IMG/VR virus record: IMGVR_UViG_3300044470_000064
Location: 1-52,491 of that record
From: a virus
DNA length: 52,491 nucleotides
Reading direction: 5' to 3' (one strand)
Below are positions 31,829 to 40,399 of the stretch, piece after piece. How positions within the stretch are numbered: the first letter of the stretch is position 1; every line of letters begins with the position of its first letter. Under the pieces are notes generated by a model. That model did no database searches. It was not told the origin of the DNA and saw only the letters and a list, made by a program, of their open reading frames with translations. The translations under genes and the position numbers were made by a program.

Positions 31829-32461
31829 TTGCGCGTCGTCTGTCCCTTCACTGGCATCTACCCGCAGGTAGACGCCGCTCTCAACGCTCACGCCCCAACA
31901 TGCGAGCGCATCAAGGCTGCACGGTGTGATCTCCCCGCCGACTGCGGGGTCATCAACTGTAACGACCAGCGCCGGCACTGCCACCACCGGGAGTGTGAGG
32001 ACGTCTATTTCGACACGGTAGCTGCCCTATGGAGTGGCGGCGAGGACTTCATGCTCATTGAGCACGACATCGAGATCAGGGCGGGCGTCGTCGAGGAGTT
32101 GGCCGCCTGCCCCGAGCCGTGGTGCCTGTTCCCGTTCCCCGGGCCAGGGTTCAGCGCTGAGGGTGGCAACCTCCTGACGATCTCGCTGGGATGCACTCGG
32201 TTTCGATCCGAACTCCTCGCCGCACAGCCTGACCTCATGGGGGCCGTGGACGGTCGCTGCCAGGTTCACCGTAGCGGGAGCACCCGCGACTGGCACCGCC
32301 TCGACGTGACGATGGTGTCGGTACTCCGCGAGCGCGGGTATCCTGACCCTCACATCCACACGCCCCCCGTGATCCATCATCACATGTACCCCTTTGAGGG
32401 CTGCGCCTGCGGCGATCCTGACTGCCGCCCGCCCACCGAGTGGCACGTCACCCGCCCATGA
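31829..32461 (+). CDS. Glycosyltransferase-like protein A
   Basis: A 210-residue protein from a TTG at 31829 with GGGAGG upstream. The core DFMLIEHDIEIRAGVVEELA, then ACPEPWCLFPF is shared with the gene at 36682 (YSVEHDVIVRP...EACPEPWCGFLLPY). An EHD acidic triad at the end of a strand resembles the metal-binding DxD of GT-A glycosyltransferases. Cys/His-rich segments (CNDQRRHCHHRECED) are unusual. It is the first of nine glycan genes; the last is its paralogue. Confidence 0.55.
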   Translation: MRVVCPFTGIYPQVDAALNAHAPTCERIKAARCDLPADCGVINCNDQRRHCHHRECEDVYFDTVAALWSGGEDFMLIEHDIEIRAGVVEELAACPEPWCLFPFPGPGFSAEGGNLLTISLGCTRFRSELLAAQPDLMGAVDGRCQVHRSGSTRDWHRLDVTMVSVLRERGYPDPHIHTPPVIHHHMYPFEGCACGDPDCRPPTEWHVTRP

Positions 32462-33081
32462 TCTCGCACTTCTACCACGTATACGCTGTCGGAGGATGGC
32501 GGGACGTGGTGGCGGAGCACCTGGACGCCGTGGTGGGCAGTGGCCTGCCGATCGCCGTCATCAACTTGGGTGTCGTCGGGACGCCCGAGGCGCAGGAACA
32601 GGCGTGTGCTCTGGTCAGATCGCGAATCCCGGTTAGGGTCGTGGCCCGCGCCGAACAGGGTGCTGAGGAGATCACCCTCGCCGCGCTCTGGCGTGAATCC
32701 CCACCCATCGTGTTGTATGCCCACACCAAGGGCGTTCACGTCGCCACGGCGTTCAACGCGGCTTGGCGGCGCAAGATGACCCGGAGCCTGGTGTCGGGAT
32801 GGCGCGACTGCCTCCCCCTGTTGGACGGCCACGATCTGGTCGGTTGCCACTGGCTCTCGCCCAGTTCGCTGGAGGCGTACGGGAACGGCCCGAGCACTCC
32901 CTGCTTCGGCGGGAATTTCTGGTGGGCCACCCGAGATTGGCTGGCCACACTGGGTCCTCCCCGGCAAGACGGCACCCGTTTCGACGCTGAGACATGGATC
33001 GGTGGCGGTGGGAATCCAGAAACACCGCCGCGCGTAGCAGACCTGAATCCTGGATGGCCCGCCATGGAGTTGTTTGGATGA
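32458..33081 (+). CDS. Glycosyltransferase-like protein B
   Basis: A 207-residue protein. YHVYAVGGWRDVVAEHLDAV, VLYAHTKGVHVATAFNAAWR, GGNFWWATRDWLATLG and FDAETWIGGGG match a group of small capsule-type glycosyltransferases (YxHTKG, GNFWWA, DxExWIG). It overlaps the previous gene (ATGA). Confidence 0.65.
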   Translation: MISHFYHVYAVGGWRDVVAEHLDAVVGSGLPIAVINLGVVGTPEAQEQACALVRSRIPVRVVARAEQGAEEITLAALWRESPPIVLYAHTKGVHVATAFNAAWRRKMTRSLVSGWRDCLPLLDGHDLVGCHWLSPSSLEAYGNGPSTPCFGGNFWWATRDWLATLGPPRQDGTRFDAETWIGGGGNPETPPRVADLNPGWPAMELFG

Positions 33082-33581
33082 TGCGATTGAACTTCGGCTG
33101 CGGTGAGTTCTACCAGGAAGGCTGGACGAACATCGAGCTGGTGGACGACGGCACCTATCGTGCTGACCTGTACGCCGACGTCCGCCACCTCGACCTCCCC
33201 GATGAGTGCGCCGAAGCCGTCTACGCTGGCCACGTCCTGGAGCACATCGCCCTGGAGGACGCCGAACAGGTGCTCTCCGAGGCTTGGCGGCTGCTCGTCC
33301 CCGGCGGAAGGCTGTGCGTAGTCGCCCCGGACCTTGACCGTGTGGACCCCAACAACAAGGGATTGGTCGATGCGGTGGTGATCGGCGGTCGTCCGGGTGT
33401 GGACGGGCATGACTATCCATCCACCATGCACCACTGGACTTGCACCGAGGCCAAGTTGCTCCCCATCGTGCAGGGGGTGTTTCCCAACGCCCACCCGATG
33501 CCCAGCGTCGGCCTGGGCCAGCGTGGATGGCCTGTGGTGGCTGAGGTGGACTGGCAGTGCGCCATAGAGGCGACCAAGTGA
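33078..33581 (+). CDS. SAM-dependent methyltransferase
   Basis: A 167-residue class I methyltransferase. SAM-binding motif I is MMRLNFGCGEFYQEGWTNIE, motif II D-loop DADLYADVRHLDLPDE, and EVYAGHVLEHIALEDAE, then WRLLVPGGRLCVVAPD are typical. Short form without a clear substrate domain; may methylate a sugar. Its N-terminus is similar to the truncated domain at 35912. Coupled to both neighbours. Confidence 0.75.
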   Translation: MMRLNFGCGEFYQEGWTNIELVDDGTYRADLYADVRHLDLPDECAEAVYAGHVLEHIALEDAEQVLSEAWRLLVPGGRLCVVAPDLDRVDPNNKGLVDAVVIGGRPGVDGHDYPSTMHHWTCTEAKLLPIVQGVFPNAHPMPSVGLGQRGWPVVAEVDWQCAIEATK

Positions 33582-34258
33582 TCACGGTCGTCATTCCAGC
33601 AGCCGGGGAGGGATCGCGCTTCCGCCAAGCCGGATACACGGACCCAAAGCTCCTCATCCCCGTCCTGGGCATCCCCATGGTCTATCGGGTGCTGGCGAAC
33701 GTTACTCCAGTTCTCCGCCCCTCCCATACGGTCGTGGTCCACCGCGGAGACCTAGAGGGTTGGGTGGCCCTCGATCGCCCCACCGGCGGGGCATTGGAGA
33801 CAATCTTGCGAGCCGAGGGTCAGATCGACCCCGACGATGGGCTCCTGCTCGCCAACTGCGACCAACTCATCACTCTCGACCCTGATAGGTTCGTGGCTGC
33901 CGCAGAGCAACACGACGGAGCCGTGGTGGTGTTTCCCTCCAGCAACCCCCACCACTCCTACGTCGAGGCTGACGCTGACGGGGTCATAACCCGGATCGTG
34001 GAGAAGGAGGTCATCTCTCGTCACGCGGTCTCAGGGGTGTATTACTTCACTCGGGCCTCGGAATTTATCGCCGCTGCAAAGCGGGCCATCGCTGGCGACC
34101 AAAGGGTCAAGGGTGAGTTCTACGTGTCCACCGCCATCGGTCTGATGATCGAGGCGGGAGCGAAACTAATCCCCTATCCAGCAGACACGGCCATTCTCGG
34201 CACCCCTGACGAGTTGCAGCTTTTCGAGATGGCCGCGCGGGTTGCCGCGGATCTATGA
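33578..34258 (+). CDS. Sugar nucleotidyltransferase
   Basis: A 226-residue protein. VVIPAAGEGSRFRQAGYTDP, KLLIPVLGIPM, LLLANCDQLI and RIVEKEVISRHAVSGVYYFT follow the pattern of nucleotidyltransferases (GxGxRx(7)PKxLxPV; NCDQ in place of the common GD). It would make an NDP-sugar for the neighbouring glycosyltransferases. The GTG overlaps the previous stop. Confidence 0.8.
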   Translation: MITVVIPAAGEGSRFRQAGYTDPKLLIPVLGIPMVYRVLANVTPVLRPSHTVVVHRGDLEGWVALDRPTGGALETILRAEGQIDPDDGLLLANCDQLITLDPDRFVAAAEQHDGAVVVFPSSNPHHSYVEADADGVITRIVEKEVISRHAVSGVYYFTRASEFIAAAKRAIAGDQRVKGEFYVSTAIGLMIEAGAKLIPYPADTAILGTPDELQLFEMAARVAADL

Positions 34259-34902
34259 ACGTGCTCGTCTTCGGCGGGGGCGGGATAGCTCAGGGGATTG
34301 GGCGGGTGATGAGCGCCACCATTCTCGAACAGAGGGACGTGGACGTCCGGATGATGGGTGCGGTGGCCGCAGCCGTCCAGCAACGTCGCCCGGAAGTCGT
34401 GGTCAACTGTGCCGGCGTGTCCTACGTCCACGAGATCGGGGGTTGCCACCCCGACGCCTGGGAGCAGGATGTATTCGTCAACCTGATCGGCAGCTATCAC
34501 GTAGCGCGCGCGTGCTGCGCTTTCGGTGTCCAGACCATGATCTTCATCGCCAGCGTGGCGGGGATGTACGGCAAGCCCAACCACTCTAGCTACTGCGCCT
34601 CCAAGGCGGGGGTCATCTCGCTGGTGCAGTCGCTGGCGATGGAAGGCCACAACGCCTACGCTATCTCCCCCGGTCGGGTAGATACTCCGATGCGTGAGCG
34701 CGACTACCCAAACGACACTCCCGGCAGTCGGCTGTCCCCGGAGCAGATCGGCGGCGTGGTCCAGGAGATAATCCGCGGCGAGCACACCCCGGGCGACAAC
34801 ATCGTCATCCGCAAGCAAGGGCTGACGGAGGTCATACGCGAGGTGGACCGTGGGGGGCCGTGGCGCGAGACGCTACGGGTTGGCCAGCCGGTGACGATAT
34901 GA
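34255..34902 (+). CDS. Short-chain dehydrogenase/reductase
   Basis: A 215-residue SDR. The NAD(P) motif is GGGGIAQGIG, NCAGVSY is the NAG-like strand, IASVAGMYG holds the catalytic Ser, and YCASKAG is the YxxxK pair. The product may modify an NDP-sugar (reduction or epimerisation). Coupled by ATGA overlap to the nucleotidyltransferase. Confidence 0.82.
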   Translation: MNVLVFGGGGIAQGIGRVMSATILEQRDVDVRMMGAVAAAVQQRRPEVVVNCAGVSYVHEIGGCHPDAWEQDVFVNLIGSYHVARACCAFGVQTMIFIASVAGMYGKPNHSSYCASKAGVISLVQSLAMEGHNAYAISPGRVDTPMRERDYPNDTPGSRLSPEQIGGVVQEIIRGEHTPGDNIVIRKQGLTEVIREVDRGGPWRETLRVGQPVTI

Positions 34903-35093
34903 ACGTCCCCCAAGGCGTGTTGCGCCGCATGGCTGACAAGTACACGGCCAACTTCACCCAGGTCCGCAGGATGTCAACCTGTGCCGGGTGCGAGCGAAGG
35001 GTCGTGCGTCCCTACCATTGCTGGCTCACTGAGGGCGGCTACCTGAAGGAGCTGCACCTCTGCGGGCGATGCTGGAGACGCAATGCCGAGTAG
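34899..35093 (+). CDS. Small four-Cys zinc-site protein
   Basis: A 64-residue protein: MSTCAGCERRVVRPYHCWLT, then LHLCGRCWRR, two CxxC pairs making one zinc ribbon. It starts inside the SDR stop codon overlap and its end overlaps the next gene by 11 bases. The function is unknown. Confidence 0.6.
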   Translation: MNVPQGVLRRMADKYTANFTQVRRMSTCAGCERRVVRPYHCWLTEGGYLKELHLCGRCWRRNAE

Positions 35094-35922
35094 AGCGGTC
35101 TTTCTGGTATGCCTCTACGATACGAGAGACCACTTCCAACGCGCTGCGGCCCTGGCCGAATCTCTCCACCGTCTTAGCCCTGGCGAGGAGATCGCTGTGA
35201 TCTTCTCTAACCAAGACCACCTGGATCGGTTCCGTGCTCTCGGCCAGGACGTGATCCCGCTGCTGCTGCCCCCCGAACGGCTGGTCCATGAGCACCAGAT
35301 CACGGTCAAGAAGCTGGTGGGGGTCAAGGCGCTGTTCGAGGCCGGGTACGACTACGTCGCGGTGGTGGACGCCGAGAGTGTGTTCATCAAGCCGGTGGAC
35401 GCGGCCCTTCTCTGTGAGGAGATTTGGCAAGCCCCGATCATCGGCAACCTGCCGACCCAACTCGCCACTGATAACTTGCTAGGCACGCTGTCGGAACTGA
35501 GCCTGCCTCCGACCGATGGGTTGGCGGACTACTTCACATGGTTCAACGAGATCCCGGTCTACGAGCGGACCACTTTCCAGGGGTTTTGGGAGTGGTTGGA
35601 GCCCCGGACAGCCGGGGTCTTCGGCGGTGTCTGGAGTTCAGACTACACTCCCTACACCTTTTACCTGATGCTCCACGGAATCAAACGGGTCAAGCCCGTC
35701 GACATACGTTCCCGCTACTACGGTCTGTTGGAAGAACTTCCTTGCCGCGACGATCTCGATAGGAACGCCGTCCTGGATCAGATGGGCACACACTGGTCTA
35801 CATCGATGGTCGGTCTAGACGACAAGCCGCGTATCAAGATGCTGTTCAACATGGATCGGTTTGTCGCTGAGGCGAGCGTGAATATCAAGGCTGCTCCTCT
35901 GGGGGTGGGCAATGTCGAGTAG
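35083..35922 (+). CDS. Glycosyltransferase-like protein C
   Basis: A 279-residue protein. VFLVCLYDTRDHFQRAAALA, EEIAVIFSNQDHLDR, KLVGVKALFEAGYDYVAVVD, AESVFIKPVD and VWSSDYTPYTFYLM follow the layout of GT-A enzymes with a D-x-E (VVDAESVF) metal site. Probably transfers a sugar on a host or virion glycan. Overlaps both neighbours. Confidence 0.6.
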   Translation: MPSRAVFLVCLYDTRDHFQRAAALAESLHRLSPGEEIAVIFSNQDHLDRFRALGQDVIPLLLPPERLVHEHQITVKKLVGVKALFEAGYDYVAVVDAESVFIKPVDAALLCEEIWQAPIIGNLPTQLATDNLLGTLSELSLPPTDGLADYFTWFNEIPVYERTTFQGFWEWLEPRTAGVFGGVWSSDYTPYTFYLMLHGIKRVKPVDIRSRYYGLLEELPCRDDLDRNAVLDQMGTHWSTSMVGLDDKPRIKMLFNMDRFVAEASVNIKAAPLGVGNVE

Positions 35923-36685
35923 GCTAAACCTCGGGTGCGGGCCTGCCCCAATGGAGGGTTGGGACAATCTCGACGTGGACCCGGACATAGCTGGACTGAC
36001 GTATTGCCAGTCGGCGGTCGATCTCCCTGCGGTTCAAGCTGAAGTCCACGAAGGCCGAAGGATGAGCGACCTCGTCGTGGTTGCCGCCCACGGCTCCGAG
36101 CACATCGGCCCGTGCCTGGCGTCCCTGGGAGATCGTTACCCGATCCTGGTAGTGGACACGGCAAGCCCCGAACCGATCGTGGTCCCGGAAGGGGTGCAGC
36201 TACACCGCATGCCTTATGAGACCTATCAAACGGGCGCCTACCTCTGGGCCTACGAGAACACCGACGCCGACAACCTGATGTTCTTGCAAGATTCACTCCG
36301 CGCCCTTAGCCCCGACTACGTCGAGCCGTTCCGGGCAGGGCTGCCCGAAAGAGGCTGCGCGGCGTGGGCGATCTACTTCTCCAAGGCCAGCGTCAATCTG
36401 GACTTCGGTCAGCACTGGTTCTCGCCGCCATACAACCCGACCTTCGGGATCTTCGGCAGCATCTTCTACACCAGTCGATCCAGCCTGGACGAGTTGGCCG
36501 CACGGCACCTGTTCCCGCCGGTACCCCGCAGGAAGATCCACGACATGCAGAACGAGTGGATGTGGTCGTGGGCTTTCCACGAGGCGGAGATGGAGGTCCG
36601 GACGATCGGCGGCGAGTGGCGCCACCAGGACATGATGGACGGCAAGTTTCCTATTTTCTCCAAGGTGTGGGCCAATCGCCAGTGA
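35912..36685 (+). CDS. Fused truncated methyltransferase and glycosyltransferase
   Basis: A 257-residue protein. Residues 1-45 (RLNLGCGPAPMEGWDNLDVD) are the motif I strand-loop-helix of the class I methyltransferases, similar to the gene at 33078, but cut after the first quarter. From the ATG at residue 51 (MSDLVVVAAHGSEHIGPCLA) the protein resembles a GT, with ADNLMFLQDSLRALSPDYVE, then FGQHWFSPPYNPTFGIFGSI and HDMQNEWMWSWAFHEAEM. It may represent two genes merged by deletion. Initiation at 36062 would give the GT alone. Confidence 0.5.
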   Translation: MSSRLNLGCGPAPMEGWDNLDVDPDIAGLTYCQSAVDLPAVQAEVHEGRRMSDLVVVAAHGSEHIGPCLASLGDRYPILVVDTASPEPIVVPEGVQLHRMPYETYQTGAYLWAYENTDADNLMFLQDSLRALSPDYVEPFRAGLPERGCAAWAIYFSKASVNLDFGQHWFSPPYNPTFGIFGSIFYTSRSSLDELAARHLFPPVPRRKIHDMQNEWMWSWAFHEAEMEVRTIGGEWRHQDMMDGKFPIFSKVWANRQ

Positions 36686-37206
36686 TTGTCCTGCCGTACA
36701 CCCACATCTCCCCCGGCGTGAGAGAAGCACTCACGGCTACGGGTCGGGAGTGGCGAGAGGTGGACGTCAGCGGGTCTGACACCGCCTACTGGGAACTCCT
36801 GCGCGACCTCTGGGCCGAGGGGAAGACGTTCTACAGCGTGGAGCACGACGTCATCGTGCGGCCCGACACGTTCGCGGATCTGGAAGCCTGCCCCGAGCCC
36901 TGGTGTGGGTTCCTCCTGCCCTACCTGGGCGGCGAGTACCCCGGCATGGGGTGCGTGAAGTTCACCGATAGCATCATCGCCGCCGTCCCCGATGCCCTGA
37001 TTCAGTCGGGCCGGATGAGCAACGGCAACCACCCCCCCGGCCACTGGTGCTCACACGACCACTTCCTCCAGATGGTGGTCCTCCCCGCTGCAGTGGGGCA
37101 TTACAAGCACGTCCATGGGCCGGCACTGGGACACTATCGCGAGTACGAGGGCCTGCCCCAGCCGAGCCACGGGTGCGTCGGCTCTCGCATGAAGGAGACT
37201 GCGTGA
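36682..37206 (+). CDS. Glycosyltransferase-like protein D, paralogue of A
   Basis: A 174-residue protein from a GTG (GTGA overlap). YSVEHDVIVRPDTFADLEAC, then PEPWCGFLLPY and CVKF matches the EHD...PEPWC segment of the gene at 31829. A His-rich C-terminal region (SHDHFLQMVVLP) follows. It closes the glycan cassette; its stop overlaps the connector gene. Confidence 0.55.
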   Translation: MIVLPYTHISPGVREALTATGREWREVDVSGSDTAYWELLRDLWAEGKTFYSVEHDVIVRPDTFADLEACPEPWCGFLLPYLGGEYPGMGCVKFTDSIIAAVPDALIQSGRMSNGNHPPGHWCSHDHFLQMVVLPAAVGHYKHVHGPALGHYREYEGLPQPSHGCVGSRMKETA

Positions 37207-38096
37207 CGCCCGCCATCTTCACAAATCCCAACACGACAAGCCATCCCACCGTCGTGCCCTACGTCTCGGTGGACGACTACACGAACGCGCCGACCTCGGT
37301 GGACACGTCGCAGCTTATCCCCGGCGGGACAGCGCAAGCCAACCTCGTCGAGCTAGGCAACGTGATCCGGCGCGCATCGTCATGGGCCGACAACCTCTGC
37401 TTCCAGATCCTCGCCGCGACGCTAGACACGCAGTCTACCCCCGGCGCCGTGTTGGTGAAGGAGGACGGGCTTATCCAACTTGTCTGTGACTTCTGGCCCG
37501 TGCTAGAGGTGGACAGCCTCTCCGTGGGTACCCGCCCCTCAACGCTCGGCGCCCTCATGGACGACGCGGACATGTGGCCCGTGGGTCGCTCGGTCATCGA
37601 GGCTCGTGTCCTTGGCGTCGGTGGAGCGTACCCCGGCAGCCGCGTCTACGCTCAGTGGACCTACTGGAACGGTTGGCTACACGCCACCCTTTTGTCCAGC
37701 GTCGGCGCTGCGGTGCAGTCCCTCCCGCTGAGCACCACGCTCCCCGCCGCCGCTGCCAACCAGACGCTCATCATCTGGGACGGGGCGGACACCGAGGCGG
37801 TGACCGTGTCGGCCACGTTCACGGGCGGCACCTTGCTCCCCCTGACCGCGCCGACGCTCTACGCTCACGCGAACGTCACCCTGCCTCACTCCACATGTGT
37901 CTCGGGGTTGGAGGACGCTGCCCGGCAGGCGGTGTTCTCCCTGACCTCGTGCCTCATCAAGGTGCGCGGGACGCAGGCCATCGTGGCACCGAGCATCGGC
38001 GCGGCACCGAGCCGCGAGGCGCTCATTGAGAGCGGCGGGTTGGAAGATTTTCAGGTGGCCGTGGACCTGCTCGACCGATACAAGCGGGTCGCCTAG
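37203..38096 (+). CDS. Head-tail connector / adaptor protein
   Basis: A 297-residue protein from a GTG. YVSVDDYTNAPTSVDTSQLI, then LVELGNVIRRASSWADNLCF is typical of head-to-tail adaptors with an N-terminal helical bundle; a beta-rich insertion follows and the C-terminal helices end LEDFQVAVDLLDRYKRV. The position after the glycan cassette and before the tail terminator supports it. Function by position and style, not by strong motif. Confidence 0.55.
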   Translation: MTPAIFTNPNTTSHPTVVPYVSVDDYTNAPTSVDTSQLIPGGTAQANLVELGNVIRRASSWADNLCFQILAATLDTQSTPGAVLVKEDGLIQLVCDFWPVLEVDSLSVGTRPSTLGALMDDADMWPVGRSVIEARVLGVGGAYPGSRVYAQWTYWNGWLHATLLSSVGAAVQSLPLSTTLPAAAANQTLIIWDGADTEAVTVSATFTGGTLLPLTAPTLYAHANVTLPHSTCVSGLEDAARQAVFSLTSCLIKVRGTQAIVAPSIGAAPSREALIESGGLEDFQVAVDLLDRYKRVA

Positions 38097-38615
38097 ATGG
38101 CCAACCCCGGTCAGGCTGCCGCCCGTGCAGCGATCGTCAACTGGTTCACCGCCGCAAACATCCCCGGGCTGGCGGCGATCCACCGTTCCGTACCCAAGAT
38201 CATCAACGCGCAGGACTTCAACCTGTCGGCGGAGAACGGCTCGGGCTGCATCATCGTGGTGCATCTGACGGGGGCGAAAGAGAACCGCATCGCCATGGGC
38301 GGGGCCACGTTGGGCGAGAAGTTCAGCAAGTACGACATGGCGCTACAGGTCTACTTCCGCAGCGTCAAGACCGACGCTGAGGAGGCCCAGGACGACCAGG
38401 ATGCGGTGATCGACGCCATCTACGCTCGCTGGCGGGCCGATCGTAACTTCGGCACCGCCCCTGCCAAGTGGAACGGTACCAACGCCACCGTCTGGCAGGC
38501 TGGTGAAGGATCAGCGGGGATCACGTACGAGCAGGCCGAGCTGGTCCAAGACGGCCAGACGTCCTGTATCGACGCCGTGGTCCGCGGCGAAGTCTGGCTC
38601 TACATAGCAGCGTGA
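38097..38615 (+). CDS. Tail terminator / head-tail joining protein
   Basis: A 172-residue alpha/beta protein: AARAAIVNWFTAANIPGLAA, GCIIVVHLTGAKENRIAMGG, YDMALQVYFRSVKTDAEEAQ and VVRGEVWLYIAA. The size, fold pattern and place before the tail tube are typical of tail terminator (gpU-like) proteins. It starts directly at the stop of the connector gene. Confidence 0.55.
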   Translation: MANPGQAAARAAIVNWFTAANIPGLAAIHRSVPKIINAQDFNLSAENGSGCIIVVHLTGAKENRIAMGGATLGEKFSKYDMALQVYFRSVKTDAEEAQDDQDAVIDAIYARWRADRNFGTAPAKWNGTNATVWQAGEGSAGITYEQAELVQDGQTSCIDAVVRGEVWLYIAA

Positions 38616-38622
38616 GGACGAC

Positions 38623-38730
38623 ATGACATTGCGAACCAAGGCGGCGAAGAAGACCGCCAGCATCAAGAAGGCGGCCACGGCGAAGCGCGCCACCACCGCA
38701 ACCAAAGACCGGCGCACCGCCGCCAAATAG
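38623..38730 (+). CDS. Very basic 35-residue protein
   Basis: Nearly half Lys/Arg plus Ala/Thr (MTLRTKAAKKTASIKKAATA, then KRATTATKDRRTAAK), like the tail of histone H1. It has GAGGAC upstream and ends just before the tail tube gene with GAGGAC again as ribosome-binding site. It may bind DNA or RNA or be a ribosome-loading peptide. Found between two structural genes, it is unusual. Confidence 0.5.
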   Translation: MTLRTKAAKKTASIKKAATAKRATTATKDRRTAAK

Positions 38731-38739
38731 GAGGACACC

Positions 38740-39708
38740 ATGCCCTACCCTACCAGCCGCATTTGGCTCGGGGTCAGCGCGGCCGAGAACCCTCGGGGGA
38801 CCGCCGCTGCTCCCGCATACTTCATTCCGATCAAGTCTCCCGCATGGGAACCCCAGATCAACATGATGAAGGATTCAGGGCTCCGCGGCCAGATGAACGC
38901 GAACTACGATCAGGTCGCAGGACCGCGCTATGACAAGATGGGCTTTGACTGCGGCGTCTACGCCGACAGTTTCCCGGCGCTGGTTCGTGGTGCCTTGGGC
39001 TCGACGGACGGACTGGTCGGCACCACTGCGCCGTACAGCCACACCTTCGGTCTGCTCAACACCGGGACGGGGCAGCCCCCGTCGTACACCATCGTCTATT
39101 TCGACGGGTTGGACATGAACCAACTCGTCGCGTCTCAGGTTGACAGCCTCGTGGTCAAGTTCGATTCCGGCAGCCTCATGACTGCAACGGTGGCCTACGT
39201 CTGCAATGCCGCGGTCCCGATCACCACGGTCACCAACACCCCGACCGCACTCGAAGAGACGGCAGGCTGGCACTGCATCGTGAACGTCGGGGGCGTTCCC
39301 ATTACTCGTCTGGTGGACGGTGAGATCGACTACAAGCGCGGCACTAAGCCCATCCCGGCGATCACTGGACTGCCTGGGTACTACGCGAACTGGGCCGGAC
39401 CTCTGGATACTGCTGGCGGGAAGATCACAGTCATCATGGAGAGCGACGCCGAGCTGAACTACTTCCTCACCAACGCCAAGGGCACCGCGCTCGACCTGAA
39501 GTTCACCGACCCCGGGCTCAACACCATCGATTTCCACTTCTCCAACACGCTCTGGTCGTCTGGCAAGAAGAACCCTAGCAAGGACTGGGGCGAAGTTGAC
39601 CTGGAGTGGTGGGCACAGCCGAACAGCACTGACGTTGTGGCGGGTGGCGGCGGCGCGCTGGCCCCTGGCACCGTGACCATCACCAACGCTGTCTCAGCGG
39701 CTTACTGA
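38740..39708 (+). CDS. Major tail (tube) protein
   Basis: A 322-residue protein beginning YPTSRIWLGVSAAENPRGTA, with FALVRGALGSTDG-like beta blocks (FPALVRGALGSTDGLVGTTA), IVYFDGLDMNQLVASQVDSL and DWGEVDLEWWAQPN. The arrangement is typical of siphovirus tube proteins with a repeated beta-sandwich. It follows the tail terminator and precedes the assembly chaperones, the canonical order. Confidence 0.72.
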   Translation: MPYPTSRIWLGVSAAENPRGTAAAPAYFIPIKSPAWEPQINMMKDSGLRGQMNANYDQVAGPRYDKMGFDCGVYADSFPALVRGALGSTDGLVGTTAPYSHTFGLLNTGTGQPPSYTIVYFDGLDMNQLVASQVDSLVVKFDSGSLMTATVAYVCNAAVPITTVTNTPTALEETAGWHCIVNVGGVPITRLVDGEIDYKRGTKPIPAITGLPGYYANWAGPLDTAGGKITVIMESDAELNYFLTNAKGTALDLKFTDPGLNTIDFHFSNTLWSSGKKNPSKDWGEVDLEWWAQPNSTDVVAGGGGALAPGTVTITNAVSAAY

Positions 39709-39733
39709 GAAGCAACGGGAAGGGAGAGACATC

Positions 39734-40386
39734 ATGCGCCAAGAGACAATGCCAGATGGGGGTTGGGTCAGCCTGCGCGAGAAGGCGGACATGCGCGTCA
39801 AGCATCGCAGGGCCATCAACTCAGCGAGCATCCATGCCTTGCAGGCGATCCGCAAACTGCCGAGCAACCTGCCGACTGACGGCAAGGCGCTGACGGCCGC
39901 CGACCTCGAAAAGATCGACATGAACGATCTGAACCTCAGCGAAGAGGAGGCCGACGCGCTCCAGCGGGTGCAAGAAGCGGCCATCTGGGCGCAGCTTGCT
40001 GGGTGGTCGTATGACGAGCCGTTGCCTGTCACGTCCGCTGACGTGGGCGAGATGAACGGCGACAGGTACGACGCGCTCGCGGAGCTGACCCGTGGGCTGG
40101 CTGCGGACATCGTCAACGGCGTGGACTTCGCTCCGCCGAAGGAGGGTCCGATCAGCAAACCCGGAAACCCTACTGGGAGGCGCGCCGGCTCCGCAACGCG
40201 CTCCTAGGCTCTGGCGGGGACATCGACCCCGAGGTGTCGGTTCGGTACGACGAGTTCCGCGTCCGCAAGCTCCTCCACCTGACGCACGAGGAATACCTAG
40301 AGGAGCCGTTGGACACCGTGGACTGGACGCTGAAGTTCGCCCAGGTCGAGGCAGAAGCGGAGGCCGAGAAGAACAAGCGGGGGTGA
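39734..40386 (+). CDS. Tail assembly chaperones G and GT, -1 programmed frameshift
   Basis: The zero frame (39734-40207) encodes a 157-residue chaperone (gpG-like). A slippery heptamer A-AAC-CCT at 40165-40171 lies in the codon frame X-XXY-YYZ. A -1 shift there continues through YWEARRLRNALLGSGGDIDP, then YDEFRVRKLLHLTHEEYLEE to 40386, making a product of about 217 residues. The extension is acidic/helical as in gpT. This arrangement just before the tape measure is classic for long-tailed phages. The fusion is normally a small fraction of the chaperone. Confidence 0.82.
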
Positions 40387-40399
40387 TCCCATCGAAGGT

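Noticed and set aside
30128-31987. A 619-codon minus-strand frame
   Set aside because: Fully antisense to the capsid gene, which has strong coding character; no recognisable motif.
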